Source: Thalassospira lucentensis | GTDB taxonomy: Bacteria > Pseudomonadota > Alphaproteobacteria > Rhodospirillales > Thalassospiraceae | Assembly (NCBI RefSeq): GCF_001613805.1 | Contig: NZ_LPVY01000012.1 | Span: 62,001-126,000, forward strand | Direction of reading: 5' to 3' | Length of the DNA stretch: 64,000 nt | Position numbers and translations under genes: made by a program | Shown: positions 33,370 through 44,500 of the stretch, one piece after another | Layout of the letters: every line of letters begins with the position of its first letter | Numbering within the stretch: the first letter of the stretch is position 1 | Notes under the pieces: generated by a model | Databases searched by the model: none | What the model was told of the DNA's origin: nothing | Seen by the model: only the letters and a program-made list of their open reading frames with translations

Positions 33370-34002
33370 ATGCAGACCGGTGTGAACAGTCGGGCGGCCA
33401 AGCGCGAACAGACGCGCGAAAACATCCTTGAAGCCGCGCGGCAATGCTTTTGCGAGACCGGGTTTGACAAGACATCGACCCGGATGATTGCCGAGCGGGC
33501 CGGTGTGGCCGAGGGCACGATTTTCAGCCATTTCGAGACCAAGGAACAATTGCTGATCAGCTGTGTGGGCGAGCAGATGGCGGCAACGATCGCGCAGGCG
33601 CTTCATACCATGGACCCGGAATGGTGTTTTGTGGACAAGCTGATGCATATCGCAGCGCACCGCTTTGCCCAGATCGCGCTAAGACCCGGCATGTGGCAGG
33701 TTCTTTTGCAGCAGATGGTGTTTTCCCCGCGCAAGGGGGCGGTGCATGATCTGATGCGCACTAGTGGGTTGATTGCCGCGATCCGCGCCCTTGTCGAGGA
33801 CGCGCAGCTTGACGGTGAAATCAATCCGAACCTTGATCCCGACCAGATTTACAAAACCATGATGGCGCTGTTCCTGTTTACCGTGCACGAGCATGTCAGC
33901 GCGCAGAATTTCGATTGCGAGGATATGTGCGCAACCCTTCGCGAGATGCTTGAGGTCCAGGTGCGCGGCATCTGGATGCGTCGGCCGGAAATGGCGGCGT
34001 AA
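33370..34002 (+). CDS. TetR/AcrR-family regulator
   Basis: About 210 residues from the ATG at 33370; the earlier in-frame TTG lies inside the operator. DNA-binding part NILEAARQCFCETGFDKTST, then ERAGVAEGTIFSHFETKEQL. Autorepression is likely through the nested palindrome. Possible targets are itself and, by readthrough, nothing further, since the next gene is convergent. The ligand domain is not diagnostic. Confidence 0.87.
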   Translation: MQTGVNSRAAKREQTRENILEAARQCFCETGFDKTSTRMIAERAGVAEGTIFSHFETKEQLLISCVGEQMAATIAQALHTMDPEWCFVDKLMHIAAHRFAQIALRPGMWQVLLQQMVFSPRKGAVHDLMRTSGLIAAIRALVEDAQLDGEINPNLDPDQIYKTMMALFLFTVHEHVSAQNFDCEDMCATLREMLEVQVRGIWMRRPEMAA

Positions 34003-34028
34003 GGCGGCAAGCCGGGCTTATTCCCAAA

Positions 34029-34451
34029 TTATTCCCCGAGCAGATGCAGGATGATCTGGCGGCGGTGCGGGGCGTGGCGGTGTTCAAACAGATAGATGCC
34101 CTGCCAGGTGCCGAGAACCGCCCGACCGTTTGTGACCGGGATGGTGAGTGACACATCGGTCAGCGCAGCCCGGATGTGGGCGGGCATATCGTCGGGGCCT
34201 TCGGCGGTGTGGCGATAGAGGCTCGGGTTTTCTTCGACCAGTCTTGCAAAGAAGGTTTCAAGATCCAGAACCACATCGGGATCGGCATTTTCCTGTATCG
34301 TCAGGCTGGCCGAGGTATGGCGGCAATAGATTGTCACCTGACCGGTTTTGATGCCGGTTTGAAGGGTCCATGACTGGACCTGATCGGTGATTTCAACAAG
34401 GCCCTGTCCGGTGGTGCTGATTTCAAGCGTGGTCTGGTCTTGCGTAAGCAT
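34029..34451 (-). CDS. yjbQ: YjbQ-family protein (secondary thiamine-phosphate synthase enzyme family)
   Basis: 140 residues, the usual length. YjbQ/UPF0047 signatures: IYCRHTSASLTIQENADPDV, YRHTAEGPDDMPAHIRA, GTWQGIYLFEHR. The family is annotated from partial thiamine-phosphate synthase activity in E. coli; the main cellular role is uncertain. It is 42 bases from the dioxygenase-like gene on the same strand. Confidence 0.92.
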   Translation of the reverse strand: MLTQDQTTLEISTTGQGLVEITDQVQSWTLQTGIKTGQVTIYCRHTSASLTIQENADPDVVLDLETFFARLVEENPSLYRHTAEGPDDMPAHIRAALTDVSLTIPVTNGRAVLGTWQGIYLFEHRHAPHRRQIILHLLGE

Positions 34452-34493
34452 GGCATCCCGCTTTGTTTCGGGCGGCCAGAATGATCGGTGTGA

Positions 34494-35351
34494 TCAGGCC
34501 GCCGCAATGGCGCTTTGGGGATCGTAAAAGCGCAGGGCCGTCATGGCAAGGTTGCCGAATTCAAAACTGTCATGCAGAGTTTCGGGCACGAAGTCATCAC
34601 CCGCCGCCCCCACCGCAGCCCCAAGGGCAACATAAAACGGCATCAGGTGATCGTCTTCGGGGTGCGCCATGGCAGCGTGCGGGGCCTGTGCGCGGTAATC
34701 GAGCAGGGCTTCGATATCGTGACTGCCCAGTTTGCCAAGCATCCAGTTGGTAAATTCCTGCGCCCATGGATCAATCGGGCCCTCGTTACGGTCAAGGGCG
34801 CGCAGATTATGGGTCATCGCCCCGCTGCCAATCACCAGAACACCCAGATCACGCAAACCGCGCAGCTTTTTACCCAGTTCATAATGATCCGCCGGGCTGC
34901 CATGGCCCAGCATGGAGAGCTGAAACACCGGGATATCGCCGCCGGGGCGCGCAATGATCAACGGCATCCATGCGCCGTGATCAAGACCGCGTGCGGCATC
35001 GGTTTCTGCCGCGATCAGACCGGCGATTTCGGATGCCAGTGCGGGATCGCCCGCCACATCGTAATGCAGATCATAAAGCGGTTTGGGGAAGCCGTAAAAA
35101 TCGTGGATGGTTTCCGGGCGGGGCGCGGTCGAGATGGTCGGTGTCGCGGTCTGCCAATGGGCCGAGACGATCAGAATGGCGCGTGCGCCATCGAACAGAT
35201 CACCAAGATCGCGGGCAAAGAAATCAAAGGCCGGGGTGCTTTGGCGCGCAACCAGCATCGGCGATCCGTGCGAGATGAAGATCGGCGCGAGATTGCCCTG
35301 CGGGGCGGCAGAAACGGAGCTGGAAACAGAGGCGGCAACGGGACTGGTCAT
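34494..35351 (-). CDS. ygiD: class III extradiol dioxygenase (DODA / YgiD type)
   Basis: About 285 residues from the ATG at 35351, which has AGGTG. Metal ligands of the LigB-like fold are visible: PIFISHGSPM (His), LIVSAHWQT (His) and LDHGAWMPL (His). The rest (YGFPKPLYDLHYDVAGDPAL; HPEDDHLMPFYVALGA) is the DODA signature. Homologues open catechol rings such as L-DOPA at the 4,5 bond; the natural substrate in bacteria is not fixed. Probably co-transcribed with yjbQ downstream. Confidence 0.9.
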   Translation of the reverse strand: MTSPVAASVSSSVSAAPQGNLAPIFISHGSPMLVARQSTPAFDFFARDLGDLFDGARAILIVSAHWQTATPTISTAPRPETIHDFYGFPKPLYDLHYDVAGDPALASEIAGLIAAETDAARGLDHGAWMPLIIARPGGDIPVFQLSMLGHGSPADHYELGKKLRGLRDLGVLVIGSGAMTHNLRALDRNEGPIDPWAQEFTNWMLGKLGSHDIEALLDYRAQAPHAAMAHPEDDHLMPFYVALGAAVGAAGDDFVPETLHDSFEFGNLAMTALRFYDPQSAIAAA

Positions 35352-35499
35352 GGTGGGGCACCTCGACATTCACAAAACATGAATTGCGAATATGTGCCTG
35401 TTTGGGCCACCTGACCAGTCACCGTTCGTCAACAGTGTGTTGCCATTGCACGCGAAAGGGTGATTTGCGGAAACAATGGCAACAGGAAGACCGGGATGA

Positions 35500-35712
35500 T
35501 TAGCGGGCCTTGGCGCCAAACATCATCATGACAAAGCCACCAATGGCAGCCGCAGCACCACCAATCAGATACCAGACGGTTTCGTCGGTATAGCGGCCAA
35601 GGAAGGTTTCGGACAACTGATCGGCCGCACTTTCAGACGCGTTAAAGCCAACAACCAAAAGCGCGATGCCGATGATACAGATGACGATTCCTGCGATACG
35701 ACTGATAGGCAT
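35500..35712 (-). CDS. DUF3185 small membrane protein
   Basis: 70 residues with two membrane helices (IAGIVICIIGIALLVVGFNA; WYLIGGAAAAIGGFVMMMFG) joined by a polar loop ESAADQLSETFLGRYTDETV. This is the DUF3185 pattern; function unknown. The ATG at 35712 has AGGAG; longer in-frame starts are not supported. Confidence 0.85.
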   Translation of the reverse strand: MPISRIAGIVICIIGIALLVVGFNASESAADQLSETFLGRYTDETVWYLIGGAAAAIGGFVMMMFGAKAR

Positions 35713-35847
35713 GGGGGCTCCTGTTATTCTTGTTTGCGTTTGCTCGTGTCCCGAAAGCGGGACGTGTGTAACAGAGATCACAACGCGGCTTTGGCGAAGT
35801 TGTTCCCGCGGGTAAATAATTGATCTGGCTGGATGTATGGTGAAATG

Positions 35848-35878
35848 CAAAACCCCCGGCCTGTGACCGGGGGTTTTG
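35848..35878 (-). terminator. terminator of the autotransporter-type gene
   Basis: Twelve-base perfect stem CAAAACCCCCGG / CCGGGGGTTTTG with a seven-base loop, about 30 bases after the stop on the minus strand. Confidence 0.8.
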
Positions 35879-35908
35879 CGACTGTATCAGGCGGCTGGTC
35901 GCCAGAAA

Positions 35909-37756
35909 TCAGAAAGGCATCGACATGCGGATTTCGAGCCTGCTGGTGTCGGTATCATCATCATCGTTGGCAACCGACAGCATGTGGCTGAGTGCAAGTT
36001 CGCTGGTAAGCGGACCGGTATCAAAGCCAAGTCCGGTGCGGATGCGCTGATTGCCATATTCGTTGAGGTTGCTGGCAAAGAACGGTGTGACGATCCCAAG
36101 GGATCGGCCATCGTCCCCGGTCAGGGTAAAGCCATAGGTCACCGTGCCGCCGATGGTGTATTCGGTGTAATCTGAACGCCCGGCAAGATAGTTGCCTTCA
36201 AGGGCGGCATTCAGCCCGGTGATGGCATCGGATAACCGCACACCGCCGCCGATATTGAACGCGGTTTTGTCATTATTGATTTCATCGGTGAAATCATGGA
36301 TCAGGCCGGTTTCAATGAAAGGCGAGATGATCAGGCTTTGGGTCGGTGTGAAATCGTAGGCGGCCTCGATGGCTGGTTTGATCTGTCGGGTGTTGGATCG
36401 GGTGGTGGCATTGGCGGTGCCGTCGCTTTCGGTATAGGCATCGACCGTCTTGCGCGCGGCGATAAAGGCCAGTGACGGGGTCAGTGATGCCGCCATCATG
36501 GCTTTGATCGGATTGGTCCGATAAGAGGTGGTGAGGGCGGCATACCACATGTCTGATTCCGTATTGCCCGATACGACACCATTGTCGCGGGTGACATCAA
36601 TGTCACCCATGCCATATCCGGCTTCGCCCGAGATGGTCAGGTTTTCAATCGGGCGGTAGATGACATAGGGCGATGCGACCCAGCCGGTTTCCTGATAGCT
36701 GCCATTGTTAAAGGATGTGGTCAGGTCGGTATCGTTATAGCCAAGTGACAGGCCGGCAATCAGGGCATCGGCAAAACGGTAATCCAGCCCGACATTATAG
36801 CCCCACACATCGCCGTCATAGCGGTTGTCACTGGTGCCACTGACATGGTCGTTATCGACCGAGGTAAAGGAGCCATGCCCCCAAACCGTAAAGGGGGATG
36901 TGGTGGCGAAGGCCGCACGTCCATCAATGCCGCTGGCACCGCCGGTATCGCCCTGATCTGTCGGGCCAAGGCCCAGCATGTTCATGCCAAGGCCGGTGGA
37001 GCTATCGAAGCTTCCCATCATCGCCATGCGGCGCAGTGCGTCATCGCGGTCGGTGATGCTGTTGGTATTGCGATCATCATGGGGCGTTGTGTCGGTCGGG
37101 CTGGTGCGATGGGGGCCGGTTTCGACAATTGAGGCGGTTTGGGCGGGCACGTTATCGGTATTGGTATTGTTGGCAGTACTGATCACCGAGGAAATCCGCG
37201 CGCTGATATTCTGTTGAATGACGGTGGTTTGGGAGCGCGAGACGGCATTGATAACGGCGGACGAGGTGCTGGCGAAGGATGTTGATGCCGCGACCGGTGC
37301 CGATCCGGCAACGCAGGTCGCGGTTATGTTGTACGTCGCGCCAAGGGCCTTTATGAAAAGCTGGCCGTCTGTCGTATCGGCCGGGATTTGCAGGGTGAGG
37401 GTGACAGTGTCGCCGATAATGGTGCTGCCGGGCGTGGCCGCCCGTGAATTGGCGGCGTTATTGTTGTCGGTATAGGTGAAGGTATAGTTGTTTGGCGAAT
37501 TGCCGCTTTGATGTGTGAAGGTGACCTTGGCGACCTCCCACGCGTTATAAGAACCGGTGCCCGCAATGCCATCGTTGGTGCTTGTCAGGTTCCAATCACT
37601 GCAACCCAGGCTAATTGCGAGGGCGCCGTTGGCGAAGGGAAGTGACAGGCCGGTCAGGGCCAGCGCATAAAGCCCTTTTTTCACGACAGATTTGCACCCG
37701 GCGAGGTGCGAACGATCAGATCGTTCCGGTTTAAAGGTGCTTCTGATCTTATTCAT
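35909..37756 (-). CDS. autotransporter-type outer-membrane beta-barrel protein
   Basis: About 615 residues from the ATG at 37756 (MNKIRSTFKPERSDRSHLAG). An extended Sec signal ends near FANGALA. Residues about 50-250 form a Thr/Asn/Ser-rich region (NSPNNYTFTYTDNNNAANSR). From about 290 to the end is an autotransporter barrel with alternating aromatic strands (GYNVGLDYRFADALIAGLSL; WVASPYVIYRPIENLTISGE), closing in SMPF with the terminal Phe typical of outer-membrane proteins. The passenger is short and lacks the usual beta-helix repeats. Two Cys (mature about 5 and 115) may form a disulfide. The surface role is unknown; it stands alone. Confidence 0.85.
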   Translation of the reverse strand: MNKIRSTFKPERSDRSHLAGCKSVVKKGLYALALTGLSLPFANGALAISLGCSDWNLTSTNDGIAGTGSYNAWEVAKVTFTHQSGNSPNNYTFTYTDNNNAANSRAATPGSTIIGDTVTLTLQIPADTTDGQLFIKALGATYNITATCVAGSAPVAASTSFASTSSAVINAVSRSQTTVIQQNISARISSVISTANNTNTDNVPAQTASIVETGPHRTSPTDTTPHDDRNTNSITDRDDALRRMAMMGSFDSSTGLGMNMLGLGPTDQGDTGGASGIDGRAAFATTSPFTVWGHGSFTSVDNDHVSGTSDNRYDGDVWGYNVGLDYRFADALIAGLSLGYNDTDLTTSFNNGSYQETGWVASPYVIYRPIENLTISGEAGYGMGDIDVTRDNGVVSGNTESDMWYAALTTSYRTNPIKAMMAASLTPSLAFIAARKTVDAYTESDGTANATTRSNTRQIKPAIEAAYDFTPTQSLIISPFIETGLIHDFTDEINNDKTAFNIGGGVRLSDAITGLNAALEGNYLAGRSDYTEYTIGGTVTYGFTLTGDDGRSLGIVTPFFASNLNEYGNQRIRTGLGFDTGPLTSELALSHMLSVANDDDDTDTSRLEIRMSMPF

Positions 37757-37934
37757 TATTTGCCATGCCCATACCCTTTTTGCCCGGTGCCGATGCATCG
37801 GTCCGTTGCAAGAGCTTTAGGGGCGGCGTATGGGGAGGGCTACGCTTAAAGGGAGGGTTGTGTCGTTTTCTGACACTAAGTGGATAGGTGTTGCGCAAAG
37901 TGGATAGAGGGCCCGGTTTTCGGGCCGATTATCG

Positions 37935-38516
37935 TTACCGGGGCAGGGCGGCGATCACATCATCCGTTGTCGAAAGTGTGCAATATTCCGATCCCAGAAC
38001 CGCAGCAAACAGGTCAAACACGGTTTGCGCATCGTGACGGATACCCTTGGCGTCGGTGACGTCAATCGCGGTGGTGGCATCGAGCGGCAGGATGACATCA
38101 AAGCCCAGACAGTGCGCGACCCGGATCGAGGCATCCATCGAATTGTGGATCACGACACCGGTAAAGATCAGGCGCGTAATGCCATGATCGTGCAGGTATT
38201 TTTCAAGATCGGTGGCGATAAAGGCGCAATTGACGTTTTTGGCAATCACCGGTTCGCCGGGCAGCGGGGCGACTTCGGGTTTGATCGCATTGCCCGGACC
38301 ATCGGTATGATAGGTCGAGGCGGGATTGAGTTCGTCATGGCGGATATGGATCACCGGAAGGCTGGCTGCGCGAAAAGCGGCCAGCAGATCGACGATTTTA
38401 TCGACATAGCCGGGATTGTTTTTTGACGCCCATTTCGGATCGTCGATGGCCTTTTGCACATCAAGGACGATAAGGGCGGTATTGGCAGTGATCGGTGGCG
38501 TGATGGCGGCGGACAC
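37935..38516 (-). CDS. isochorismatase-like protein lacking the catalytic cysteine
   Basis: About 193 residues from a GTG at 38516 with GGAG seven bases upstream; a longer frame starting at GTG 38558 is possible. The fold pattern is clear: TALIVLDVQKAID (Asp) and IAKNVNCAFIATDLEKYL (Lys). Where cysteine hydrolases have T-x-x-C-V, this protein has GVVIHNSMDASIRVAHCLGF. A subfamily with N-N-S-V at this place is common, so this is not a point defect. The activity is unknown and may not be hydrolysis by a thiol. Single gene, convergent-free. Confidence 0.82.
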   Translation of the reverse strand: MSAAITPPITANTALIVLDVQKAIDDPKWASKNNPGYVDKIVDLLAAFRAASLPVIHIRHDELNPASTYHTDGPGNAIKPEVAPLPGEPVIAKNVNCAFIATDLEKYLHDHGITRLIFTGVVIHNSMDASIRVAHCLGFDVILPLDATTAIDVTDAKGIRHDAQTVFDLFAAVLGSEYCTLSTTDDVIAALPR

Positions 38517-38582
38517 GGGATACTCCGTTAATCGGGGCGATAACTGATTTATCGGCACAGATTAGGGGGAAGCCCAAGGAAT

Positions 38583-39500
38583 TCAAAGATTGGATTGTGT
38601 TCGTGCGAGTATTTCCCGGCGCAGCAGGCGGGCGGCGGGGCCCATTGTCTGATCGGTGCGATGGAGGAGATAGCAGTGCAGTAGCGTTTCGCCGTCCTTT
38701 CCGAAGGAGGCGGCGGGCACGCGGATCAGGCGGCCGTCTTCGAGGTCCTGCGATATGCGCCAGAACGGCATGCGGCCCCAGCCAAGCCCGGACAGAATAA
38801 GGCTGTGTTTGACATCCAGACTGCCGACACGCCAGGTGCCGGGCGATAAAACGCCGATATCGGTTCCGTCTGAAAGCGGGGTCGGGTCTTCGATGACGAT
38901 TTGCAGATGTTCGGCCAGGGCGGTTTGGGGCAGAAGGGTGTCGCCCCGAATGTCATGCGCCAGGGGATGTGTTGCGGCAACCACGGCAATCATCGCGGTT
39001 GTGCCGACGGCCTCTGCCTCGATATGCGGGTTGCGGAATTCCTCGCCGACCGTAATGGCGAGATCGCATTTCTTCTGATCAAGAGCAGAAACCGGACCGC
39101 CAAGCGGCAGGACCGAGAGATTGACCGAAACGGTGGGGAAGGCATTTCGCATCGCCAGAAGGGCCGCACCGATTTCGGGCAGGGGAAACAGCGTATCGAC
39201 CACGATGCGCAGTTCGAGTTCCACACCCTGTTCCATGCCGCGCGCGCGGGCGCGCAGCGCATCGGTTTTCAGAAGAACCGCACGGGCATCGGCAAGCAGG
39301 GTCTGGCCTTCGACGGTCAGGGTGGGGCGGTGCCCGGATCGGTCAAAAAGACAAATCCCCAGTTCGGTTTCAAGATTGCCGATGGCGTGGCTGATTGCAG
39401 ATTGCACGCGGCCAAGCCGCTTTGCCGCAGCCCGGAAGCTTCCGGTTTCGGCAACAGCGATCAAAACGCGCATCTGATCAAGGGTCAATCCATCCAGCAT
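38583..39500 (-). CDS. LysR-family regulator
   Basis: About 305 residues from the ATG at 39500 (MLDGLTLDQMRVLIAVAETG). Winged helix FRAAAKRLGRVQSAISHAIG, then a normal effector domain. It is divergent from the WrbA/MFS pair across a roughly 105-base spacer and is the likely regulator of that pair. Confidence 0.87.
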   Translation of the reverse strand: MLDGLTLDQMRVLIAVAETGSFRAAAKRLGRVQSAISHAIGNLETELGICLFDRSGHRPTLTVEGQTLLADARAVLLKTDALRARARGMEQGVELELRIVVDTLFPLPEIGAALLAMRNAFPTVSVNLSVLPLGGPVSALDQKKCDLAITVGEEFRNPHIEAEAVGTTAMIAVVAATHPLAHDIRGDTLLPQTALAEHLQIVIEDPTPLSDGTDIGVLSPGTWRVGSLDVKHSLILSGLGWGRMPFWRISQDLEDGRLIRVPAASFGKDGETLLHCYLLHRTDQTMGPAARLLRREILARTQSNL

Positions 39501-39604
39501 GATCGATATTTTAGAACATTTTGATCGTTCTTTTGCCACTTATTTCGAACGGATGGCTGTGCGATGCAAGGAACCCTGTCGCAACAATTTGAAAGAGACC
39601 GGTC

Positions 39605-40240
39605 ATGACAAGGGTTCTGGTGCTTTATTATTCGTCCTATGGCCATATGGAAATCATGGCCAATGCGGTTGCCGAGGGCGCGCGCAAAACCGGGGCGATT
39701 GTGGATATCAAACGCGTGCCCGAAATCGTGCCGGATGCCGTGGCGGAAAGTGCCGGATACAAACGGGATCAGGCCGCGCCAGTCGCGACGGTTTCCGATC
39801 TGGCCGATTATGACGCGATCATTTTTGGCACGCCGACCCGGTTTGGCAATATGGCAAGCCAGATGAAAAACTTCCTTGATCAGGCGGGCGGGATCTGGGC
39901 GCAGGACAAGCTTGTCGGCAAGGTTGGCAGTGTCTTTACATCGACCGGCAGCCAGCATGGCGGGCAGGAAACAACGATTTTATCGACCCATATCCCGTTA
40001 TTGCATTTCGGCATGGTGATTGTCGGACTGCCTTATACCTTCAAGGGGCAGGGGCGGATGGATGAAGTTACCGGCTGTTCGCCATACGGTGCATCGACCA
40101 TTGCCGATGATGGAGAGGGCGGGGATCGCAGCCCGTCGGAAAACGAGCTGGACGGCGCCCGGTTCCAGGGGGAGCATGTGGCCCGGACCGCAATTGCGCT
40201 TTCCGAAGGGCGGCATTTGCTTAAAGCCCGAAGTGCATGA
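39605..40240 (+). CDS. wrbA: NAD(P)H:quinone oxidoreductase, WrbA type
   Basis: 211 residues. Flavodoxin-like FMN site [40 protein letters not shown] and [15 protein letters not shown] are WrbA signatures. It reduces quinones by two electrons, avoiding semiquinones. Its stop overlaps the MFS start (ATGA), so both are made together, perhaps for quinone stress under LysR control. Confidence 0.92.
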   Translation: MTRVLVLYYSSYGHMEIMANAVAEGARKTGAIVDIKRVPEIVPDAVAESAGYKRDQAAPVATVSDLADYDAIIFGTPTRFGNMASQMKNFLDQAGGIWAQDKLVGKVGSVFTSTGSQHGGQETTILSTHIPLLHFGMVIVGLPYTFKGQGRMDEVTGCSPYGASTIADDGEGGDRSPSENELDGARFQGEHVARTAIALSEGRHLLKARSA

Positions 40241-41445
40241 TGAACATGATCGGTGACCGGCAGCAAACGGTGGCAATTGGCCGTTTCGTTGTGCCGGTGA
40301 TTGTCGGTGCGGGCATCGTATCGGCATTCCAGGTCGGCAAGGTGCCGGTTGTCATGACGGCCTTGCAGGATGACCTTGGCGTCGGGCTGGCGAGTGCGTC
40401 CTGGCTGTTATCGGCCTTTGCGCTTGTCGGCGCACTGGCGGCGGCACCGCTTGGCCTGCTGGTGGGGCGGTTTGGCGCAAAGGGCATGGCGTTGTCGGGG
40501 CTTCTGATGCAGGCGGTTGGATCGGCGATTGGCGGGGTGAGCCCTGTTTTCGATATCATCCTTGCATCAAGGGTTCTTGAGGGCATCGGTTTTCTGTTGC
40601 TGATTGTTGCCGCGCCGACATTGATCACAGCGGCCACGCGCGATGGCGGGCGCGAAAAAGCCATGGCCCTTTGGGCGACTTTCATGCCGGTTGGCATCTG
40701 TCTTGTCATGCTGGCGGCCCCGGTGCTGGGGCTGATCGGGTGGCGCGGATTGTGGCTTGGCAATGCTGTGCTTCTGGCGGGATATGCCGTTTTGTTGCGC
40801 GGATATATGCGCGCCATTCCCGATGCTGATCTGAGGGATGATTTTGATCATCGGGCGATTGGCGATGACCTTGGCTGGGCATTGCGGTCAGGCGCGCCGT
40901 GGATATTGGGCGGTATCTTTGCCGCCTATACGGCGTGCTATTTTGCCGTGTTCGGATTTTTGCCGATGCTTTTGTCCAAAGGCATGCAGATCGGGCCGGA
41001 ACTTTCGGGTGTTCTGGGCGCGGTGATTGTCTTGGCCGGGGCGGCAGGGAACATCGTTTGTGGTGTGATGCTGGCGCGGGGATATCAGGCGCAGCGTATC
41101 CTGATGACGGCATTTGCGGTCATGACGGTTTGCAGTGCCGGTATTCTGATCGACGGGATTTCGGTTCTGGTGCCGTTCCCTGCGGCCTTGATCTTTTCAT
41201 TCGTCGGCGGGTTCATCCCGGTTGTGGTTTTTGATGCCGCCGGGCGATCCGCACCGCGAAGCGCGCTTGTCGCGGTGACCATCGGCTTTGCCATGCAGGG
41301 CAATAATATCGGGTTGATGGTTGGCCCGGCGATTGCGGGATCCATGGCCGAGCAATTTGGTTGGGGCAGTATCGGCATTCTGATTGCCGGGATTGCCTGT
41401 GTCGCGGTTTTGCTTGGGCGGAGCCTTTTGGGGCGGATGCGGTAG
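40237..41445 (+). CDS. MFS transporter
   Basis: 402 residues with twelve hydrophobic segments. Conserved loop [12 protein letters not shown] after helix 2. It is coupled to wrbA by an ATGA overlap and ends before a strong terminator. The substrate may be a quinone-like or toxic aromatic compound, by context only. Confidence 0.87.
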   Translation: MMNMIGDRQQTVAIGRFVVPVIVGAGIVSAFQVGKVPVVMTALQDDLGVGLASASWLLSAFALVGALAAAPLGLLVGRFGAKGMALSGLLMQAVGSAIGGVSPVFDIILASRVLEGIGFLLLIVAAPTLITAATRDGGREKAMALWATFMPVGICLVMLAAPVLGLIGWRGLWLGNAVLLAGYAVLLRGYMRAIPDADLRDDFDHRAIGDDLGWALRSGAPWILGGIFAAYTACYFAVFGFLPMLLSKGMQIGPELSGVLGAVIVLAGAAGNIVCGVMLARGYQAQRILMTAFAVMTVCSAGILIDGISVLVPFPAALIFSFVGGFIPVVVFDAAGRSAPRSALVAVTIGFAMQGNNIGLMVGPAIAGSMAEQFGWGSIGILIAGIACVAVLLGRSLLGRMR

Positions 41446-41468
41446 GTTCCTATGCAAACGGGAAAAAC

Positions 41469-41504
41469 AAAACCGGCCGGGAAATCAATCCCGGCCGGTT
41501 TTTG
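41469..41504 (+). terminator. terminator after the wrbA/MFS operon
   Basis: AAACCGGCCGGGA / TCCCGGCCGGTTT perfect stem around a short loop, ending in TTTTTG; also suited to end nrdJ transcripts from the other strand. Confidence 0.85.
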
Positions 41505-41535
41505 TTAAGTCGGTTTTGCGGTGGTGCCGGGGCTC

Positions 41536-44500
41536 TTACGAGCAGCCCGTCGTGCTGCCACAAGAGTCGCATTTAAGGCAGGTGCCGTTGCGCACAAGGG
41601 TGAAGTTGCCGCATTCAGGGCATCCGTCACCTTCGTAGCCTTTCATGCGGGCTTCGCGGATGCGGTCGAGTTTGGCATCCGTTGCCGACATGACTTCTTC
41701 GCTGGCGTTCAGGATCGCGGTTTCGCTGCTGGTCGGGGCAGCGGTGGTTGCGATGCTGGCGGTTTCGGCCTGATGGCTGTGGCCATGATCATGCGAGTGG
41801 GCATGATCGGTGCCGGTTGCCTTCATGATCACGCGTTCTTCAACCGGCGCACCGCCATCGACAACGTAAAGGTTGCGACGGACGAAGCCGCTGGATGCGA
41901 CCTTGCGGATGGTTTCGATCGCGCGGTCTTCGGCCTTGGCTTCCTCGCCAAGGTCGCCCTCGGCCACACCCTTGCCAACGGCGTCCGGCAGAACGTCGGA
42001 CGGCTGGACATGGGCGAGGTCGTTACGACCCAGATAGGAAATCGCCAGTTCGCGGAACATGTAATCAAGGATCGAGGTTGCCATTTTGATGGCGTCGTTC
42101 CCGGAAACCATGCCCGACGGCTCGAAACGGGTGAAGGTGAAGGCTTCGACATATTCCTCAAGCGGCACGCCATACTGAAGGCCGATGGAAACCGCGATGG
42201 CGAAGTTGTTCATCAGCGAGCGGAAAGCAGCGCCTTCCTTGTGCATGTCGATGAAGATTTCGCCAAGTTTGCCGTCTTCATATTCACCGGTGCGCAGATA
42301 GACCTTGTGTCCGCCGACGGTGGCCTTCTGGGTGTAACCCTTGCGGCGTGACGGCAGGGAACGACGGTCGCCACGAATGACGCGTTCGATGATTTTTTCG
42401 ACGATCTGTTCGGAAACAGCGGCCGCCTTGGTTGCGGTCGGCTGATCGGCGTAATCGTCTTCTTCGACCAGCGCTGCGTTCAGCGGCTGGCTGAGTTTCG
42501 AGCCATCACGATAGAGCGCGTTCGCCTTGAGGCAGAGACGCCAGGACAGCATATAGGCGTCCTTGCAATCCTGGATCGAGGCATTGTTCGGCATGTTGAT
42601 GGTTTTCGAAATCGCACCCGAGATGAACGGCTGTGCCGCGGCCATCATGCGGATGTGGCTTTCAGCCGACAGGTAACGTTTGCCGATGCGGCCACACGGG
42701 TTGGCGCAATCGAATACCGGAAGGTCTTCGTCACGCAGATGCGGGGCCTGTTCAAGCGTCATCGCGCCGCAAACATAGGTGTTTGCCAGTTCGATCTGCT
42801 TTTTGTCGAAGCCAAGGGCGGCCAGCATGTCAAAGTCCATGCTGTTGAGCGCCTTGGCATCAAGGCCAAGCTGCTTGACGCAGTATTCTTCGCCAAAGGT
42901 GTATTTGTTGAAGACGAATTTGATGTCGAATGCGTTGGCAAGTGCGCCTTCGATTTTCGAAATCGCATCATCGTCAAAGCCCTTGGCCTTGAGATCGTCA
43001 TGGGTGATGGAGGGCGAACCCACCAGGGTGCCATGACCGACCGCGTATTTTTCAATGTCGCGGATCTGGCGTTCGGTATAGCCGAGCGTTGCCAGTGCGA
43101 CCGGAACGGTGCGGTTGATGATTTTGAAGTAACCGCCGCCGGCAAGCTTTTTGAACTTCACAAGGGCGAAGTCTGGCTCGATCCCGGTGGTGTCGCAATC
43201 CATGACCAGACCGATGGTGCCGGTCGGCGCGATAACGGTGGTCTGTGCGTTGCGGTAACCGTGCTTTTCGCCCAGTTCCAGTGCCTTGTCCCATGCGGCA
43301 CGTGCGGCAACCGGAAGTTCGGCATAAGGACTGTCGGCGGCAACCAGCGGAACCGGATTGATCGAAAGACCTTCGTAGCCTTCCTGTTCGCCGTGCGCGG
43401 CACGACGATGGTTGCGCATGACACGCAGCATTTGCTTGGCGTTATCGGCATAGCCCGGGAAGGCACCGAGTTCGGACGCCATTTCGGCCGAGGTCGCATA
43501 GGAAACGCCACACATGATTGCGGTCAGGGACGCGCCAATCGCACGGCCTTCGTCGCTGTCATAGGGGATGCCCATGCTCATGAGCAGGCCGCCAATGTTG
43601 GCATAGCCAAGGCCAAGCGTGCGGTAGCGATAGGACAGTTCGGCAATACGATCCGACGGGAACTGCGCCATCAGAACCGAGATTTCCAGAACGACGGTCC
43701 AGAGACGGACGGCATGTTCATATGCCGCGACATCAACGCCACCATCATCCGAACGGAAGTTCATCAGGTTCAGCGAGGCGAGGTTACAGGCCGTATCATC
43801 AAGGAACATATATTCCGAGCACGGGTTGGACGCATTGATGCGACCCGAATTCGGGCAGGTGTGCCATTCGTTGATCGTGGTGTCGTACTGGATGCCCGGA
43901 TCGGCACAGGCCCATGCGGCTTCGCCGACCTTGTCCCACAATTCGCGGGCGGCAAGGGTTTTGGAAACCTTGCCATCGGTACGGCGGATCAGTTCCCAGT
44001 CACCGTTATCAAGAACAGCCTGAAGGAAGTCGTTCGAGACGCGAACCGAGTTGTTCGAGTTCTGACCCGAAACGGTCAGGTATGCCTCGGAGTCCCAATC
44101 GGTGTCATAGGTCTTGAAGCTGATTTCGGTGAAGCCCTGACGGGCGAATTCGATGATCTTGTTGATATAGCTATCGGGGATCATCACCGCACGGGCGGCC
44201 AGCACGGCTTCTTTGAGCTGCGGGTTGGCACGCGGCAGGAAGCGATCCTCGGAATCGGCGGCACCGTCCCAGTTGGTGCAGGCCGCCAGAACCTCGGTCA
44301 GGTGCTTTTCGGCCAGTTTCGAACCGGCGACGAGGGCCGCGACCTTCTGTTCTTCGATGACTTTCCAGTCGATATAGTTTTCGATGTCCGGGTGGTTGAT
44401 ATCCACCACGACCATTTTGGCCGCACGGCGCGTGGTGCCGCCCGACTTGATGGCACCCGCTGCGCGGTCACCGATTTTAAGGAAGCTCATGAGGCCGGAA

